The notes below the pieces were generated by a model. It worked only from the letters and a program-made list of their open reading frames with translations. It had not been told where the DNA came from and did not search any database. From Euryodendron excelsum (lineage: Eukaryota > Streptophyta > Magnoliopsida > Ericales > Pentaphylacaceae): a DNA stretch of 64,000 nt. Below are positions 48,869 through 59,979 of the stretch, one piece after another; positions within the stretch are counted from its first letter, which is position 1; the number at the start of each line of letters is the position of its first letter. Made by a program: the position numbers and the translations under genes. The stretch is taken from NCBI GenBank assembly GCA_033060915.1, contig CM065377.1, positions 50,644,183-50,708,182 on the forward strand. The letters are read 5' to 3'.

Positions 48869-50091
48869 AGTAGCGTGATCTATGATGTCCTCACACCTAA
48901 GGCTAGAGATGGAATGATCTTACTCATGATGAAGAGTTAGATTGGAATCACTTTCAAGCACTTGTCCATGAGAATTAGGTTAAGATTGATTGGAAACCTC
49001 TTCCGTCTCTTAAACACCTAAGGTTTGGATCAATAAGGTTAAGTGACCCTTTATATCATTAAGTGTCATACGTTGTTGTTCAAGTGTGTTGTCCACCCTA
49101 GAGTTTACACTATTTTGTACTTGCATGAGTTGTTGTAAGGTGTCCTTTAAGGTATCCTCTAGAGTGTCCTCTAGCGTGCTATTGTGAGGAGCTTGATATG
49201 TATGATCAACATGTATTTGATAAGACTACGGTAGGGTTTGTGTTTGATAGAATGAAGGTTGGGTTTGTGTTTGATAGAAATAAGATTTGGCTTGGTACTG
49301 TTAAGGGAAGGATCCCTCAGTCCTCCAATTATAATTGAGGGGAGCACACCACTTCGGATCGTAGGTTGGTATAAAATGATCTCTTTGGCCATTAGCTTGA
49401 TTACAATCTCTAAGAGATCGAAAAGATGATGCTTGCATTCTACTCTCATTAGCTCAACTATAGTTTCTAAGAGACCGACAAGGAGGTGCTTCCACACCAT
49501 CATCACCATAGACACTCCTATTACCATCATTCTCAACCCGTGGAAAAAAAATATTTCATTGTGTCTATGTCAATGTGTAAAGATGATGTGTGAGAAAAAT
49601 GAGCCACCAAGAAAAAGGAAATGGCTATTGGCGTTCATTGTTAAATGTCTACCTGTTAAGTCACAAACAAAAAATATTATGCAATGCACAAACAAATTGG
49701 CATTCCACGCCTCAACAAGTCAATTCACAATCCGCAACCACCAATTTTCCTTCCAAACCCTCTAATCTCCATATAAAAATTCTCACCAATTCAAGCAAAA
49801 TAATACCACTAAATCTCCAATCTCCTTATGCAAAATAATACCATCACTAAGCACAATTAGCACAAAAGTCCTAACCACCACTAACAACCCTCCAATACAA
49901 GTATCAATGCAATTCTAAACTAAAAAGGAAAAAATAAGAAAGAATCCTAAATCTAATACAAGTACAAAGGAGGAAACGAAGTTACCTAAGGCCTAAGCCG
50001 AATATTACTCCACTGTTGTAGATGTTGATAGAGAAGCAATCCACCAGTTACGCGATTCCCAAGGTTGTTAAATGTTCGCCTTCACCTTCAA
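48869..50091 (-). mobile_element. Element 3: 5' part of internal region
   Basis: This lies between the long inverted repeat and the primer site. It carries the broken gag-like frame listed separately and leader sequence. Plus-strand frames near 49,433-49,838 are shadows of it. Confidence 0.75.
49020..49420 (-). pseudogene. Element 3: gag-like fragment with coiled coil
   Basis: One minus-strand frame reads ANGQRDHFIPTYDPKWCAPL, then NYNWRTEGSFP, a TAA at 49,303-49,301, a Gln/Tyr-rich repeat (SFYQTQT twice), a TAG at 49,228-49,226, and a coiled coil TLEDTLEDTLKDTLQQLMQV followed by QNSVNSRVDNTLEQQRMTL. The order (Tyr/Gln-rich stretch, then coiled coil) matches the element 2 fragment at 7,453-7,874. 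Such segments are typical of the C-terminal half of gag in plant Gypsy elements. Stops and broken upstream frames make it non-functional. Confidence 0.7.
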
Positions 50092-50110
50092 TCCCCGACA
50101 ACAACGTCAA
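50092..50110 (-). promoter_or_regulatory. Primer binding site, tRNA-Asp type, element 3
   Basis: The minus strand reads TTGACGTTGTTGTCGGGGA four bases after the LTR end. It resembles the tRNA-Asp site TGGCGCCGTTGCCGGGGA with C-to-T and G-to-A type changes. Confidence 0.75.
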
Positions 50111-50114
50111 AACT

Positions 50115-51227
50115 TGACACAACCATAATAATGTTACACCCAAGAGCAAGTGGTCATCAAGTATAATTCTGGTGAGACCAGGGTCGAATTTCTCAAAAAT
50201 TGAGCCCAATATAGGCTATCGGCTTCGACTAGCACTCAACACTCTCAAAACTCACACAACATGATAAAAGCTTGTTAAAAATAGGAAACCAAAAAATAAT
50301 TTGATTTTAAGAGTTTGATGTTTGAATTTAAGCTAAAACAATTTGAAAGACAATCAACAATTGAACTATGTGAATTAAGGATTGGATTCAATTGCTTAAA
50401 TCACCCAATTCATTCAAGGATTTCAAAAAGGTTGTTAACTCAAATCAAACTCCACAATTAAAAGAGTTTGATTCAGAAGATTTAGCTTTAGAAAATATGG
50501 ATTCCATAGTAATTGAGGTTAAAATCATCATCAATTAGAGAGTCTTAGACTAATACTATCGATTTGGACAAGATCTATACACAACTAAAAAAGTATATAT
50601 TGAAATCATCAAACATAATCAATACCCTAAGTTTTCTAAGACATCTACAAACAATTGCTAGCAATTACAGATCTAGAAAGATGAATCAATGAATTCATAA
50701 GATACCTTCAATAGAAACCTTGAACTCTTTGGGTGATCTTCACAATTGAACCCAATGTAAAGACTAGCTACTTGAATTCATATAAAAATGCATTAAATTG
50801 ATGAAAATTGCACTTGATTACAATGAAAATGAAAAGCTACAGACCATGTGCACGGTACCGTGCGCAAGCTTCACCAACTGTGCTCACAGTTACCCAAAAT
50901 GTGTAGATCTTGAAAAGTTACATAAAATCGATATATTATGGACCCGAGTAGCCTTTATAGTTTGGGAGATATGGCCTTCCAAAATTTCGACTCTACGTAC
51001 TTTAACAGCTTGTACCACAGCTTCAGTAATTTGTACTTTAAGAGCAAACTCATTCTCCCTTCATTTAAAATGCGGCCGAAATTATCCGATTTAAGCTCAT
51101 AAACCTATACAAAGCAAAATAAACTTACTTAATACTAAAATCTAACTAAAGAAGCATATAAACTCATAAACTAAGGCTAACATAGCACAAATTAAGGTAT
51201 TATAATTGCACTTTTGAAGTGCAATCA
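50115..51227 (-). mobile_element. Element 3: 5' LTR
   Basis: 1,113 bp. On the minus strand it starts TGATTGCACTTC (51,227) and ends GGTTGTGTCA (50,115). The start carries the 25-nt hairpin (51,203-51,227). It matches the 91-bp remnant at 3,320-3,410. The flanking GTTGT at 51,228-51,232 should be the target duplication; its partner lies outside the window. Confidence 0.88.
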
Positions 51228-52111
51228 GTTGTCATTCAACTCTGAATCTAATTTTGACAGAATTTAATTTTTTTGTAATATTATAATAATTTTAAGTTAA
51301 TTTTAAATCTCTCGCTAATTGAATGATATATATATATAGTATAGATAGATCTATAATTAATAAAATCTATTAATTAATATCATAGTTTCCTAAAATCTAT
51401 ATCAAAATTTAAACTATGATGTGTTTTCTAAACTCACTCCCTAAAAATTTTTAACAAATATACACCCATCGTTATGTAATTATAGTATATTATAATAGTT
51501 GGTTGTTTGGTCTTTGAGTTCAAAAGCCTAACTCATCTTTTTAGAGTTATAAATTTTAAAAAATATATATAATAGGTATGTCAGCTAATCACCAATTCTT
51601 TTTATATACATCTTTGTTATAGTTTTTATATAAACCCTAATTAAATGTAATATGTGTAACACCTAGATTACTCTTTTTATAATATTTAATATCATAGGTC
51701 AAACATCTAATTAAAACCCTATTCATTTATGATTGGGTCTAAAGGAATAAATCTATTAATAGTTTTTTAGAAAAAAAAATCTACATTCAACCTATTCAAA
51801 TATTTCTATTAATATCCTTTTGCAAAAATTAAGTTGATCACTTCAATTTTTGTCTATTAGGAATGAATTTTTTTGTAGTACATTAATTAAAAGTAACAAG
51901 TATTTTTCATTTTGGACGAGAAAATCTTATTCTTTAAGTTTGTCTTCTAATATTATGCTCTTAATCATATACCAAAACATTCATTATCTTCATAAATTAT
52001 ATACAAGATATTGAATTTAAAAATACTTTATGTAAAAAATACATTCTTAAACCATTTTTTTTTCTTATTCCCATACATAACATGCGGTGCATAGCATGGG
52101 TTCATTTCTAG
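51228..52111 (+). mobile_element. Helitron-like sequence ending in hairpin and CTAG
   Basis: AT-rich, non-coding. The 3' end shows a hairpin (CATGC at 52,081-52,085, GCATG at 52,094-52,098), then TTTCTAG and a T, the pattern expected of a Helitron terminus (hairpin, short spacer, CTRR, host T). A possible 5' end resembling ATAGTATATTATAATAGTTG lies near 51,484. Near 51,340 a minus-strand TCTATCTATACTATATAT suggests another end in the opposite direction. No Rep/helicase gene is present, so it would be non-autonomous. Confidence 0.55.
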
Positions 52112-52113
52112 TA

Positions 52114-53784
52114 TCTATCTATACTATATATTATAGCAACATGTTGTTGGGTCTTAGATGTTGAAAGACTCAATGCAATTTTCTTGGTTTTTTGAAATTT
52201 TAAATTATTGATATTACATGTGTCATCATAGCATTGGTCTAAGTATAAATTACAGAAATTTTTACCTTCCATCAATGATAGTAAATCTTTGCTAAAAACT
52301 CAAGTAACCTTTATGTTACTTTGGAAAGTTTTACCTAAAATCAAATATATTAAATTTATTATTTTAAATTTCCTTAAATTCTACTTTTACAATTTTAGAA
52401 AGTTCTTCCTGAAGTTTAAAATTTTATTAAGCATTGTGCCATACATGTCCTTATTTCAAAATGTCCAATTTGAATTTGTCAAAAAATTTAATGTATTATT
52501 TTAAATTTATGATTGGTAGAAAATTTTAATATAATTATTTAAAATGAAATAAAAACAAACCCTAAAATTTCATTCTTGAATCTTAATATCTTATATCCTT
52601 AGATTTCATATGCTTAATTATACAGCTTGCAATTTTGGTTGATCAAAAAACCAAAAGAAGTCATAAATGGAAAACAAGAATAAAAACAACCCTAAAGTTT
52701 CTCTCTCCAATTTTGCATCTATTATCAATTATTTATATTATAAACATCTATCTATACTATATATTATTAATTGGTTGTGATGTCTTTAAAGTTAAAAGTC
52801 ATCATCCAACTTTGTTAAATAATATATATTTATCCCAATACTAGTTGTCCTTTCCAACTTATTGACTTTATTTTAAGTTTATTTTTATTTTGATCTTGAT
52901 CAATAGTACAAGGTTATCAAAATTCCTTCAAGTATGTTCCTTCACAAATTTTTTATTCAATATAAAAGTAGTTTAAATTTTCTATAATAGGAAGCTCATG
53001 TCATTTTATTTATTTAAGAAATCTCTTATTATTGGACAATTTGTCATTCGACTGTAAATATTCATCAATCACATTTTTTCAAATATGTTTAAAAATTATA
53101 ACAAAATAATTCAAAACTTTTGCAAGCCCTAGTGAAACTTAAGTTATTATATTTATTTTTTTCTCAATTAAAGAATAATTCATATATTTTCAAGTATTAA
53201 GAAATTTCTTATTTTTAACAGTTATTGAGTTGTCTAGCCTTAGGAATCGAAATGAATCTATAAGCAAATCTTCCAATTCTGCCTAGGTAGATATGAAGTC
53301 AGTTTTAATTATTTTTAATATCTTCATAATATTCTAAACTAAATTTTAGAGTATACTACATGGCTAGGTTATTATTTTTAAATTGAGTCGATTTCATCAA
53401 TAAAAGTTTATCACCAATAACCATAACAAGCCCATATGAAGCTTAATTATTATTTTCTTTTGTTGCTATTTATTTAATGTATTTTTTTTTACATAAGATA
53501 GACTTTATATTGAGTTAGATGTTTAGCTTTATTGTTTAGTCAAATCTACAAGTATTCTAATTATGTTAAACCATTAATTATATGTCACATCTCTTTAACT
53601 TAAAATTTAACCATTTCTCGGTAAATTTTTAACTTTAAGTGATAATGATAATTTACTATTTTAATAAAACTCATATGAGTTTTGTAAAGTTTAAGGATAT
53701 AAAATCTATTCTTTTGTTTTTATAAATTTTTTATTTTTAAAATTTATTCGTTATACTCCGTGCTTAATATGAGCTCACTGCTAG
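52114..53784 (+). mobile_element. Helitron-like sequences, second unit
   Basis: It begins TCTATCTATACTATATATTA right after the CTAG-T of the preceding unit, and ends CTCACTGCTAG at 53,784 after a weak hairpin. A second similar start, TCTATACTATATATTATTAA, lies at 52,751, so one unit may sit inside another. After each start comes a similar word (TTGTTGGGTCTTAGATGTTG and TTGTGATGTCTTTAAAGTTA). No coding frame is recognisable. Confidence 0.5.
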
Positions 53785-55422
53785 TATATATATATATATA
53801 TTATAGCAAAATGTCGTTAGGTCATTAAGCTTGAAAGTTTTGGTTTATTTTTCTCTGATTTTTTAATTTAGAAAATTACTAAAATACACATGTCATAAAC
53901 CCCTCGGTCATTTATTTTATAAGGTAATTTTTCAAATTGTCATCTCTTTAATATGAAAATTTTCAAAGTCATTCAAGATAATATTTAATATCTATATATA
54001 AATATGTTATTATTGATTTTTTAAAGTCCATATGGTAATTGAATCTACACTCTTTTTAAAATTCCTAAAAAAAAGTGTCTTTTTAAAACATTCTAGCTTC
54101 CTTTAAATTTAATTTTTGGTTGAATTTATATACATGTATATCTAACGTTTTTGTGGATCATATTTACTCAAATCTTATAATTTGTTTAATAAAGGGACTT
54201 AATAAACTTTTTTTAGTGAGTTAACCTAATACACATGTCATGAACCCATTGGTCATTTAATTTATATGTTAGTATTTTTCAAATTGTCATCTTTTAATAT
54301 GGAAACTTTTAAAGTCATTCAGGATAATATTTAATAACTATATAGAAACATGTAATTATTGATTCTTTAAATTACATATGGTAATTGAATCTATTCTCTT
54401 TTTAAAATTCCTAAAAAAAATTAGTGTTTTTCTAAAATATTCTAGCTTCCTCAAAAAATTTTGGTTGAATTTACGTACATGTATACGTAAAAATTTTTAT
54501 GGATTTTATTCACTCAAACGTTATAATTTGTTTGATAAAGGGGCTTAGTAAACTTTTTTAATGAATTAATCCAATTTTTGATATGTTAGTTTCAAAACTA
54601 TTATTTTGACAAAAAAAAAAAAAAAAAGAAATCTTTCAAAACTATCACAAGGATAAAAGGTAATAAGATATATGCACAAGTCAAATGACTTACTAATCTT
54701 AGATATTTAGACATTAATTTGGTGTAATTAATCTTATTATATAGAATTAAAACAAGCTAACATTTTTTTTTGTTTATTTAATTCTACAAATTATATGGTT
54801 TAAGTATGGAATAAGAAGATTTTAGTTATTTTTATCTTAATCAACTGTGGAGTACATCAATAATTTGTATGAATGTACTCATCTTTCATTATTAATTTGT
54901 ATTTTCTAAATGGTAAAGTACATTAATATTTTTTATTTATTCAAATTATCATTTCGATAAAGTGACCAGGCACATATGTAAGATCACAAGTTTAAGATAG
55001 ATAATAATTTTATACTTCACATTGAGAAAAGTTAATTTAAGCAATGAGATTAACCATAAAATATATAATGGTTGCCTATCTTCAATTTTTTTTTTCTTTT
55101 TTAATTTCTGTTTTTTTTTTTCTTTTCTACTATGAGTATGGCCTAATAAACTTGATTTCCATACATATAACAAGCATATTTTTTTGCAATAGACATACAT
55201 AGATTTAAAATATAACTCAACATAGTAATTATATTCAAATTATTTATTATACATTTTTTTGGTTATATGGAATAAAGAAAATATGTTTAACATATTTAAT
55301 TCGTTTAGGGTGATATTTTAAACCCCATATGATCCTGTAAACAAAATTTGTCAAATATTTTCTAAAATTATCTTATGATTGTGATAACTATAATTTCGTG
55401 CATAACACAGGTTTAGTGCTAG
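53785..55422 (+). mobile_element. Helitron-like sequence, third unit, with internal duplication
   Basis: It starts after a CTAG-T with a (TA)n run and TATTATAGCAAAATGTCGTT, like the second unit, and ends TTTAGTGCTAG at 55,422 after a small hairpin (CGTG, CATAA, CACA). It contains the 345-bp tandem duplication. Non-coding and AT-rich throughout. Confidence 0.5.
53881..54571 (+). repeat. 345-bp tandem duplication
   Basis: Unit 1 (53,881-54,225) and unit 2 (54,226-54,571) share ATACACATGTCAT, GGTCATTTA, TAATATTTAATA, CATATGGTAATTGAATCTA, TTTTTAAAATTCCTAAAAAA and ATAAAGGG-CTTA in the same order. A partial relative of the start occurs near 52,205. Confidence 0.85.
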
Positions 55423-56070
55423 TATATAGTATAGTTATATTCTCCCATTTTAGAGTTATAGGCTTTCGAGTTTAAGGTTTAAAAAAACAAAAAAAGCAAT
55501 GGAATTCTATAAGGAAGTCAATTCATAGCTGTCACAATTTTAATAACGAAAACCACTAATGTTGCATTTAAAATTCGTCAACATTGACTTAATAAATAAA
55601 TGGTGTCAAATTTAAAAATTGTAGGTAACTTCAAATGGAATTTATTTTTGCAATGATTATTACTATATTTTCAAAATTCTTAATTAATTTTTGCATTCAA
55701 AAAAATCCATCAAAATGATGTCACAATAGTATTTTTAAAATAGTCTAATTTTGGTATACTATTAGAATAGTTTTTTTTTTTTCCTTACATAGGCAGACGA
55801 TAAATGCAACATGTGTTTTGTTTTTTCATGTTATACTTAAACTTTAAAAATTACGTGTCGCATTTTGATACTCTAATTGTACAAAAACAAATTCCACACC
55901 GTTAGTGTATAAAAACCACAAATTCCTCACTGTTAATTGCATCTCCAAAGCTGAGAAGCCTTGTAATCTAGTAGACATACTTAAACAATTACGCGAACAA
56001 ATGAAACAATTAAATTAAGGTTAGAGGGTAAATGGCCTTTTATCTTTTTTTCATTTTTAATATAGTATAA
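55423..56070. other. AT-rich non-coding sequence
   Basis: About 650 bp with no supported feature. TATATAGTATAGTTATATTC at 55,424 may be another degenerate Helitron-like 5' end. Confidence 0.4.
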
Positions 56071-57027
56071 CTCTAGCAAGCCATTAAGAGGGCAAATGGC
56101 CTAGATCTACAGATGCTGGCAATTTATTTTGATTTATTTTTGTCAACAGAACTCATTTCTATTTTAATTGTCTATTGAAACAATAAACAGGAAAACAACA
56201 TGGGCAAGTTGCAAGAAGTTAATCAGATTTTTATAACTCTGCATGCATCTAATTCTCCGTAATTGTAAATGAAATGGGGTTCCATATGCCTGCACTTTAG
56301 TCAAGGAAGTCAATCCATTAAAGACTTTAGCTTACTAACTATATATGAAGTAAGTAATCGAAGTAGAGATTAATGAAAGATTAAGTAAACCTGAATATTG
56401 AAGAACTTTACTAGTGAAAACATTTCTGAAAGTCTGCGCTTGTCAATGCTTTGTTCATACCTCAGTGCTAAACACAATGTTGTTGACAGTTCACTACCTA
56501 CCATTTCTATGGAAGTACTTGCCAGTTATTTTCTCATAGATCATCATTCTATCTTATAGTCTCATGTTGGAATTGTCTGGAGCTTTCATTAATTGAGTTT
56601 TGTTTTATTAAAAACGGGTCGGGTCGGATCTAATTGGGTTATGAGACATGCATGTTTAATGCCCTATTGTATTGTGATTTGGTTATTGGGCTTGTGTGTG
56701 CACATAATATTTAATAATGTGGTTGGATGACAGTGTAGGCCAGTTTGAATCTATGTAGGAGCTTTTTATGAGAGGGTCTATTAACGGATATTATATATGT
56801 CTACGTCTCCTCTCTGGCGAACCCTAGACGTTATTTCCATTGATAGTCCTTATACAAGGAACTAGCCATGAGGATTATACTGTGTTTCAGGTTCTTAAAA
56901 GTAACTGTGGACAAGTAGTTACGTTTTCGCTTTCCGTATTCAATTTTTTACAATTAATGTTATAAATTCATGTACATTCATGAAGTATTCTAACATTCTC
57001 GTCATGGGCTACTATAAAATTTTCAGG
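56071..57027 (+). repeat. Duplicated non-coding segment, copy 1 (split by solo LTR)
   Basis: It matches 59,106-59,625 in order: CTAGCAAGCCATT, GGCCTAGATCTACA, TTTTAATTGTCTAT, CAGGAAAACAAC, CAAGTTGC, TTCTGAAAGTC, CTACCTACCA, GAAGTACTTGCCA and TTATAGTCT. The solo LTR at 56,565-56,995 interrupts it, and it continues with CTCGTCATGGG, matching CTCATCACGG. I cannot say whether this was once gene-flanking sequence. Confidence 0.75.
56565..56995 (+). mobile_element. Solo LTR, Copia-like
   Basis: 431 bp, from TGTTGGAATTG to ATTCTAACA. Flanks are GTCTCA before and TTCTCG after, sharing TCTC. The uninterrupted copy at 59,590 reads GTCTTCTCATCACGG, which supports this as the insertion point. A TATATATG stretch and CTCTCTGGCGAACCCTAGAC lie inside, as in promoters and leaders of short Copia LTRs. 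Orientation assumes the TATA reads forward. Confidence 0.8.
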
Positions 57028-57280
57028 AAATTAATTAGACATGTTTACAATAACATTAGATGATGAAAATAACTGTAAACACCGTTGTATTATAAATTTG
57101 TCTCCCAAGATGAGCAAAGCAAGGTGGTATATGATCTCTTCCATATAAACTTTTTTTTTTTAATTACAACGAAAAGAGATCATATTATAAATAAATTAGG
57201 CCTGCAAGGCAATACAATCATCCTTGGCCGCTAGGATTAAAAACATGTGTGCAAAAGCAGTCATCTTGTAAGTGAGGTAG

Positions 57281-57885
57281 TCATGACTTGAATATTGCAA
57301 ATTGATGGCTGGAGTATGTGCTAATTGCTATATATGACGAAGCCGTGTATTTGAGAGAGTTATGTGGGATTGTGACGGTGAGAACACAAGCCGAATGAGC
57401 AGCAAGGTGAGAGGTAATTTCCGAATCTGCACGAGGTAGAGGCCTGGTGAAGATATCCGCAATTTGATTGTTAGATTTAAAATGTGTCATGAGATTCAAA
57501 GTGCAACTTTCTCACGAACAAAATGATAGTCCAATTTTTTTTTTTTTTTGGGGGGTGTCTGAGATAGTCCAATTCAATATGTTTGGTAAGGCATGAAACA
57601 GTATGGGGTTCACTGTAATGTAGAGTGCGCTGGAGTTATCACAATGCAAAATTGGTGGATATGTGAGAGAAACACCAATGTCGCCAAGGTGCGTTGGAGC
57701 CAAGTGAAGTGAGTCATTCCGATTTCCGTACAGTTGATGCCATGGAGTGATACTCAGCTTCAGTACTCGACGTGGCTATTGTGGATTGCTTTTTGGCACT
57801 CCAAGGGATACAATTAGCCCCCAAGAAGGTACAAAACCCAGTAGTAGACCTTCTTGTTAATGGGACAACATGCCCAATCAAGACG
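57281..57885 (-). pseudogene. Copia RNase H remnant
   Basis: The minus strand encodes the end of a Copia polyprotein. A segment (57,720-57,885) reads [20 protein letters not shown] then [18 protein letters not shown], the usual RNase H words. Then comes HCDNSSALYITVNP (near 57,620), and finally LMTHFKSNNQIADIFTRPLP (near 57,440-57,495). Frame changes separate the pieces, one of them at a T run at 57,535-57,550. RNase H degrades the RNA template during reverse transcription. Upstream pol domains are missing or too decayed to read, and I see no LTR next to it. Confidence 0.85.
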
Positions 57886-58292
57886 TGAAAGAGGCATATA
57901 AATCCAAGGTGCTTTATTGATCAGTTATATGAAGGCCTTGATCTAGTATTTCACATACATATCTTTAAAATTCGCTTCACAGCTAGTTAGTGAGCAATGG
58001 TCGCCGCATGCATAAATTGGCAGACAAAATTCACGGAATATGATATATCACGAGGAGTAACAGGTAGACATGCTCGGTAAGATTTAGGCCATCAGCCCAG
58101 TGGCCCGCCAAATTTGGCCAGCGGCCTCGATAAGTCTTTAGTTCTAAGAATGTTGGTCCACTGTTCACGAAGAGATCCAACTCCTCTGCAGTTCCCTACC
58201 TATAGTCCAACTCATAATCTTGATACAGTAAAAGCAGACAATCCATGACTACAGCAGAGGAACATCACTAAATTCAAAAAATGTTATTTTTT

Positions 58293-58434
58293 TAAAAAAT
58301 TTGTACAAAAAATTCTACCAAAATAATATGGGAGTAACAATATTGCAATTAAGAGCTATGAGTATTTTGTTTTAAAGTTAATAGCTCTTATCTAATCATA
58401 TCAATCTGGTATAAATTCTGTATAAATTTTTTTA
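58293..58434. mobile_element. MITE candidate, about 142 bp
   Basis: The ends are inverted repeats of about 27 bp with mismatches: TAAAAAATTTGTACAAAAAA on the left and, on the other strand, TAAAAAAATTTATACAGAAT on the right. A partial relative of the left end occurs near 58,624 (GAAAATTTATACAAAAACTC). No target duplication is clear. Confidence 0.5.
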
Positions 58435-58726
58435 TTTGTATAGCATTACCCACCAAATTTTCGTATCAAACCCAAAATTGTCATTCCTGAGCTTGCAAGC
58501 ATTGATTCTGCACGGGTGATGATGGATTCGACCATGAGGGACTTCACTATAGATATATTCATAGGTACATACAACGGAACATAAAAGCAGCTCATTAATT
58601 AGGCGGGAAAATATTATTATTATAGAAAATTTATACAAAAACTCTAATCAAATGATGTGTAATAATTTTATAATTAAAAATTATTATGTTAAGTATTTTA
58701 TTTCGAAGTGAAATGTTTTTCTTTAC

Positions 58727-59009
58727 GAAAAATTATTCAGTAAGTTCGAAACATCACGTCAGCATCATGATAGAGTATACCCAACCAATTACAAATAAAC
58801 ATATCATTTATTTTTTGTCAACTCAACTACATGATTAATAAATATGAACATGTTAAGAAAAAAAAATTTCATTGTTCTAAAGATTAGGTCAATCAACCTA
58901 AAAATTAAGTCAATCAACATAAAATAGGAATATATGTTTACTTGTAATTAGTTTGGCACACAACATCATCATGTTAACTTGGTATTTCGGACTTACTGAA
59001 TAATTTTTC
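58727..59009. mobile_element. MITE candidate, 283 bp
   Basis: The ends are inverted repeats: GAAAAATTATTCAGTAAGTT on the left and GAAAAATTATTCAGTAAGTC on the other strand at the right, with further match through CATGATG. The inside is AT-rich and non-coding. I could not see a target duplication, so the superfamily is open. Confidence 0.65.
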
Positions 59010-59105
59010 CTAGGATAACTTCATTGTCAAGAATACATAAGGAGAAAATGTATAAAAAGGTAACATTATGATTTCTTTATACTTTTTTTCCAATAAAGCT
59101 TAAGT

Positions 59106-59625
59106 ACTCTAACAAGCCATTCTAGAGGTATTTGACCTAGATCTACATATCGCGGACCCAAAAATAAAAAATAAAAAATAAAAAATAGATCTACAAATGG
59201 ATATTTTATTTTCATCAGCAGAGACCTCAATTCTTTTTTAATTGTCTATAAAAACAGCAGGAAAACAACCAGGCCAAGTTGCTATAAGTTAATAAAATTT
59301 TATAATTGTGTACATTGTTATAAATCAAGTGAGTTCGAGGGTCAAAGAAGGCAATCCACCAAATAAAAACTTTAGTGTACTAGATAGAAAGTAAATAATG
59401 GAAACAGAACCATGAATGAATAAATAAATTAACCTCATTGAAGACATTCAGAAGTGAATATATTTCTGGAAGTCCACCATTGCTCATACTCTGTTCACAC
59501 TGTGGTGCTTAAACACGATGTTGAAGTTTTCTACCTACCACTGTATTCGAAGTACTTGCCAATTATCTGATAGATCTCGCTATGTTATAGTCTTCTCATC
59601 ACGGATCACTGTGAAGTTGTCAGCC
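59106..59625 (+). repeat. Duplicated non-coding segment, copy 2
   Basis: The uninterrupted counterpart of 56,071-57,027. It holds a short AAAAATAAAAAATAAAAAAT insertion at 59,158 followed by a second AGATCTACA, so the insertion seems to have duplicated its target. The two copies lie 3 kb apart in the same orientation. Confidence 0.75.
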
Positions 59626-59979
59626 AAGATGGATCATGCTAATTTCATACTTGTCACAACTTCGAGTGAAGATTTTTTTTATTATTATTATTTACTTTCG
59701 GACTCAGCCCTTGCGAGTAAACTCTATGAGGGCTGACGAACACCTATAATTCACTAGTCTCGAGATAGGCACGAATCACCCAAATAAATAATTACCCACA
59801 TAGTAGCCGACACTGTTATACTGGTTGTTTTCTAAGAATGTTTCATGCAAGGCAATTATACAAAGATAGATCTTACTACTGAAATGTCTAAGAAAAAAAT
59901 TCACATTTCTTAACATCGGCCATGAGAAGTAGAAGAGTATTCATAGTAACCTGCGTAGCTTGCAATTATATGAAGAACG
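59626..59979. other. Non-coding sequence before Copia LTR
   Basis: About 350 bp with no recognisable product on either strand and no element ends that I can support. Confidence 0.4.

Noticed and set aside
49433..49838. Plus-strand frames of 82-110 codons
   Set aside because: They are antisense shadows of the gag-like fragment and leader of element 3, whose correct frame on the minus strand gives a coiled coil.
58080..58260. Possible further Copia pol sequence upstream of the RNase H remnant
   Set aside because: I could not read a reverse transcriptase motif in any frame, so I did not extend the remnant.
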